Shown here piece after piece: positions 62,814 to 64,000 of a stretch of DNA of 64,000 bases (position 1 is its first letter; each line of letters opens with the position of its first letter). The notes below the pieces were generated by a model. That model saw nothing but the letters and a program-made list of their open reading frames with translations. It was not told the DNA's origin and did no database searches. The stretch spans positions 36,268 to 100,267 of IMG/VR virus record IMGVR_UViG_3300009609_000001, one strand, 5' to 3'. The position numbers were made by a program, and so were the translations under genes. The DNA comes from a virus.

Positions 62814-63479
62814 ATGATTAGGGTACGCGAGGAAGCGTGTGGCGTAAAGCAGGGAGACAAGTTCGAGCGACTTGAGGTAATCGGCTGTCCGTTCAGCAAT
62901 GGAAAAGGCAGGTGGTGGGCTGTTTGTTTGTGCGAATGCGGAAACGTTATCGTCTCAGACGTGCAGAACCTGAAAAAGCCAAACCATACAACGTCTTGCG
63001 GTTGTAGACATAAAGAAATCACCAGGAGCCAAAAGCCGAACCTTAAGCACGGAAAAACGGATCACCCGCTTTACTCTGTTTGGATTGGAATGCGCCGGCG
63101 ATGCACAGACGAAAAAGATCAGGAGCACTTTAGGCGATACGGAGGTCGGGGCATCTCGGTTTGCGACGAATGGCAGGACTTCGAGGCATTTTACCAATGG
63201 GCAATTGCGAACGGATGTAAGCCCGGCCTGACCATCGACAGGCGAGATAACGACGGAAATTACGAACCAGGAAATTGCCGCTGGGCGACGGATGTTGAGC
63301 AGTCAAGAAACATAAGCACTAATGTGCTCATTGCTGCGTTTGGCGAAACAAAGTGCGTAAGTGCGTGGGTCGAAGATGAACGATGTGTCGTGAAGCATCA
63401 CACCCTGCTAGGCAGAGTCCACGCAAACAAAATGACCGCTGAGCAGTGCATTACACAGCCGTCTCGAAACCGACGGTAA
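62814..63479 (+). CDS. HNH homing endonuclease between adhesin paralogues, 221 aa
   Basis: VKQGDKFERLEVIGCPFSNG, CLCECGNVIV, TSCGCRHKE zinc knuckle, YGGRGISVCDEWQDFEAFYQ and IDRRDNDGNYEPGNCRWATD HNH core, then a C-terminal helical DNA-binding part. Own AAGGAAGG site and an upstream hairpin (GACCCCG...CGGGGTC). Probably mobile, inserted between the two Gly-rich genes. Confidence 0.85.
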   Translation: MIRVREEACGVKQGDKFERLEVIGCPFSNGKGRWWAVCLCECGNVIVSDVQNLKKPNHTTSCGCRHKEITRSQKPNLKHGKTDHPLYSVWIGMRRRCTDEKDQEHFRRYGGRGISVCDEWQDFEAFYQWAIANGCKPGLTIDRRDNDGNYEPGNCRWATDVEQSRNISTNVLIAAFGETKCVSAWVEDERCVVKHHTLLGRVHANKMTAEQCITQPSRNRR

Positions 63480-63490
63480 ACACATTTCTC

Positions 63491-63547
63491 GGTATCAGAC
63501 CAACTGAGCCGACGGACTTCCGCAAGGAGGTTCGCCGGCTTTTTTGT
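63491..63547 (+). promoter_or_regulatory. Leader hairpin element, copy f, with terminator
   Basis: GGTA-TCAG-ACCAA-CTGA-GCC (63491-63510). Then AGCCG...CGGCT around TCC-GCAA-GG, followed by TTTTTTG and the AAGGAG of the next gene. Loop as in copy c, stem as in copy a. Confidence 0.75.
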
Positions 63548-63564
63548 TTAACAAGGAGTCTTCG

Positions 63565-64000
63565 ATGCCAACCCTAACGCTTTTCGGTCATGACCTGTCA
63601 GGAACAACGGCCCAGCGACCAACTAACGTAGAAATTTCTCAGCCGTACTTCGATACCGATCTTGGCCAATTGATGGTCTGGAATGGAACCGCCTGGCAGG
63701 CCGCGGCTGATGCGTCCGATTCAGTGGTCGATTCGATCACAGGCAATGATGCCACATTGGACATTGCCGGAAAGGCCGGAACCGCAGCAACCGGTGGTGC
63801 AGGCGGGGCCGTGCCGATCGCCGGTGGAGTCGGCGGAACTCATACGACTGGAACCGGTGGCGCGGGCGGGCTTGTGACCGCCTCGGGCGGTGTGGGTGGC
63901 GCGGCGTCTGCCGCTGCCGGTATCGGCGGCGCGGGCGGCGCTTCTACCGCATCTGGTGGAGCCGGCGGTGCTTCGACTCATGCCTCTGCCGGAAACGGCG
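63565..64000 (+). CDS. Gly-rich adhesin-like protein, 3' end outside window
   Basis: Starts MPTLTLFGHDLSGTTAQRPT then QPYFDTDLGQLMVWNGTAWQ, matching the N-terminal part of the 61502 protein, and enters the same Gly-rich repeats (TGGAGGAVPIAGGVGGTHTT). A paralogue; the far end probably carries its own receptor-binding domain. Frame is open to the window edge. Confidence 0.85.
   Translation, partial: MPTLTLFGHDLSGTTAQRPTNVEISQPYFDTDLGQLMVWNGTAWQAAADASDSVVDSITGNDATLDIAGKAGTAATGGAGGAVPIAGGVGGTHTTGTGGAGGLVTASGGVGGAASAAAGIGGAGGASTASGGAGGASTHASAGNG

Overview
This GC-rich window reads as most of a temperate tailed-phage genome (free phage or prophage). The right half has integrase, terminase, portal, capsid, tail-chaperone and tape-measure genes; the left half is a dense leftward array of short early genes, most joined by ATGA or TGATG stop/start overlaps. 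I see no bacterial housekeeping operon. The host is not proven. The integrase style, a phage CsrA and the KTSC and Gly-rich proteins would fit Planctomycetota, but this is an inference from family resemblance only.

Left arm (1-29.4 kb, minus strand). From right to left: an excisionase-like protein, a T5orf172-type protein, a C5-cytosine methyltransferase, a small sigma-region-4-like protein, a second DNA methyltransferase, an HNH/AP2 protein overlapping a CsrA gene that lacks a normal start codon, a Dam-like adenine methyltransferase, a DUF5131 (Gp37/Gp68) protein, two small HTH regulators each next to an operator-like repeat, a RecE-like exonuclease with a partner protein, HNH nucleases, a ParB-like protein, an SF2 helicase and a stand-alone DnaB N-terminal-like domain. 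Many short Cys-rich proteins lie between them. This looks like the DNA metabolism, modification and host-takeover region.

Centre (29.4-34.3 kb). A tRNA-Leu(GAG), a tyrosine integrase on the plus strand, a 0.9-kb hairpin-rich stretch without genes, a minus-strand XRE repressor with a pair of 22-bp direct repeats in its promoter, and decayed start-less gene pieces. This is the lysogeny and integration switch.

Right arm (34.3-64 kb, plus strand). HTH packaging proteins, TerL, a KTSC-domain protein, an HNH insertion, a DUF935-type portal, a 1575-residue modular protein containing sigma-70 regions 2 and 4 plus ParB-like and pyrophosphatase-like domains, a scaffold/protease, a decoration protein, the major capsid protein, a DUF1320 protein, a tail protein, a tail chaperone with a -1 frameshift site, the tape measure, distal tail proteins, and two Gly-rich adhesin paralogues separated by another HNH gene. 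Seven of these structural genes are preceded by the same small hairpin (GGTA-stem-5/6-nt loop-stem-GCC), whose stem bases covary between copies. Four of the seven are followed at once by a terminator-like stem just before the ribosome-binding site. This recurrent leader and the sigma-factor domains inside a virion-region protein are the strongest candidates for something undescribed.
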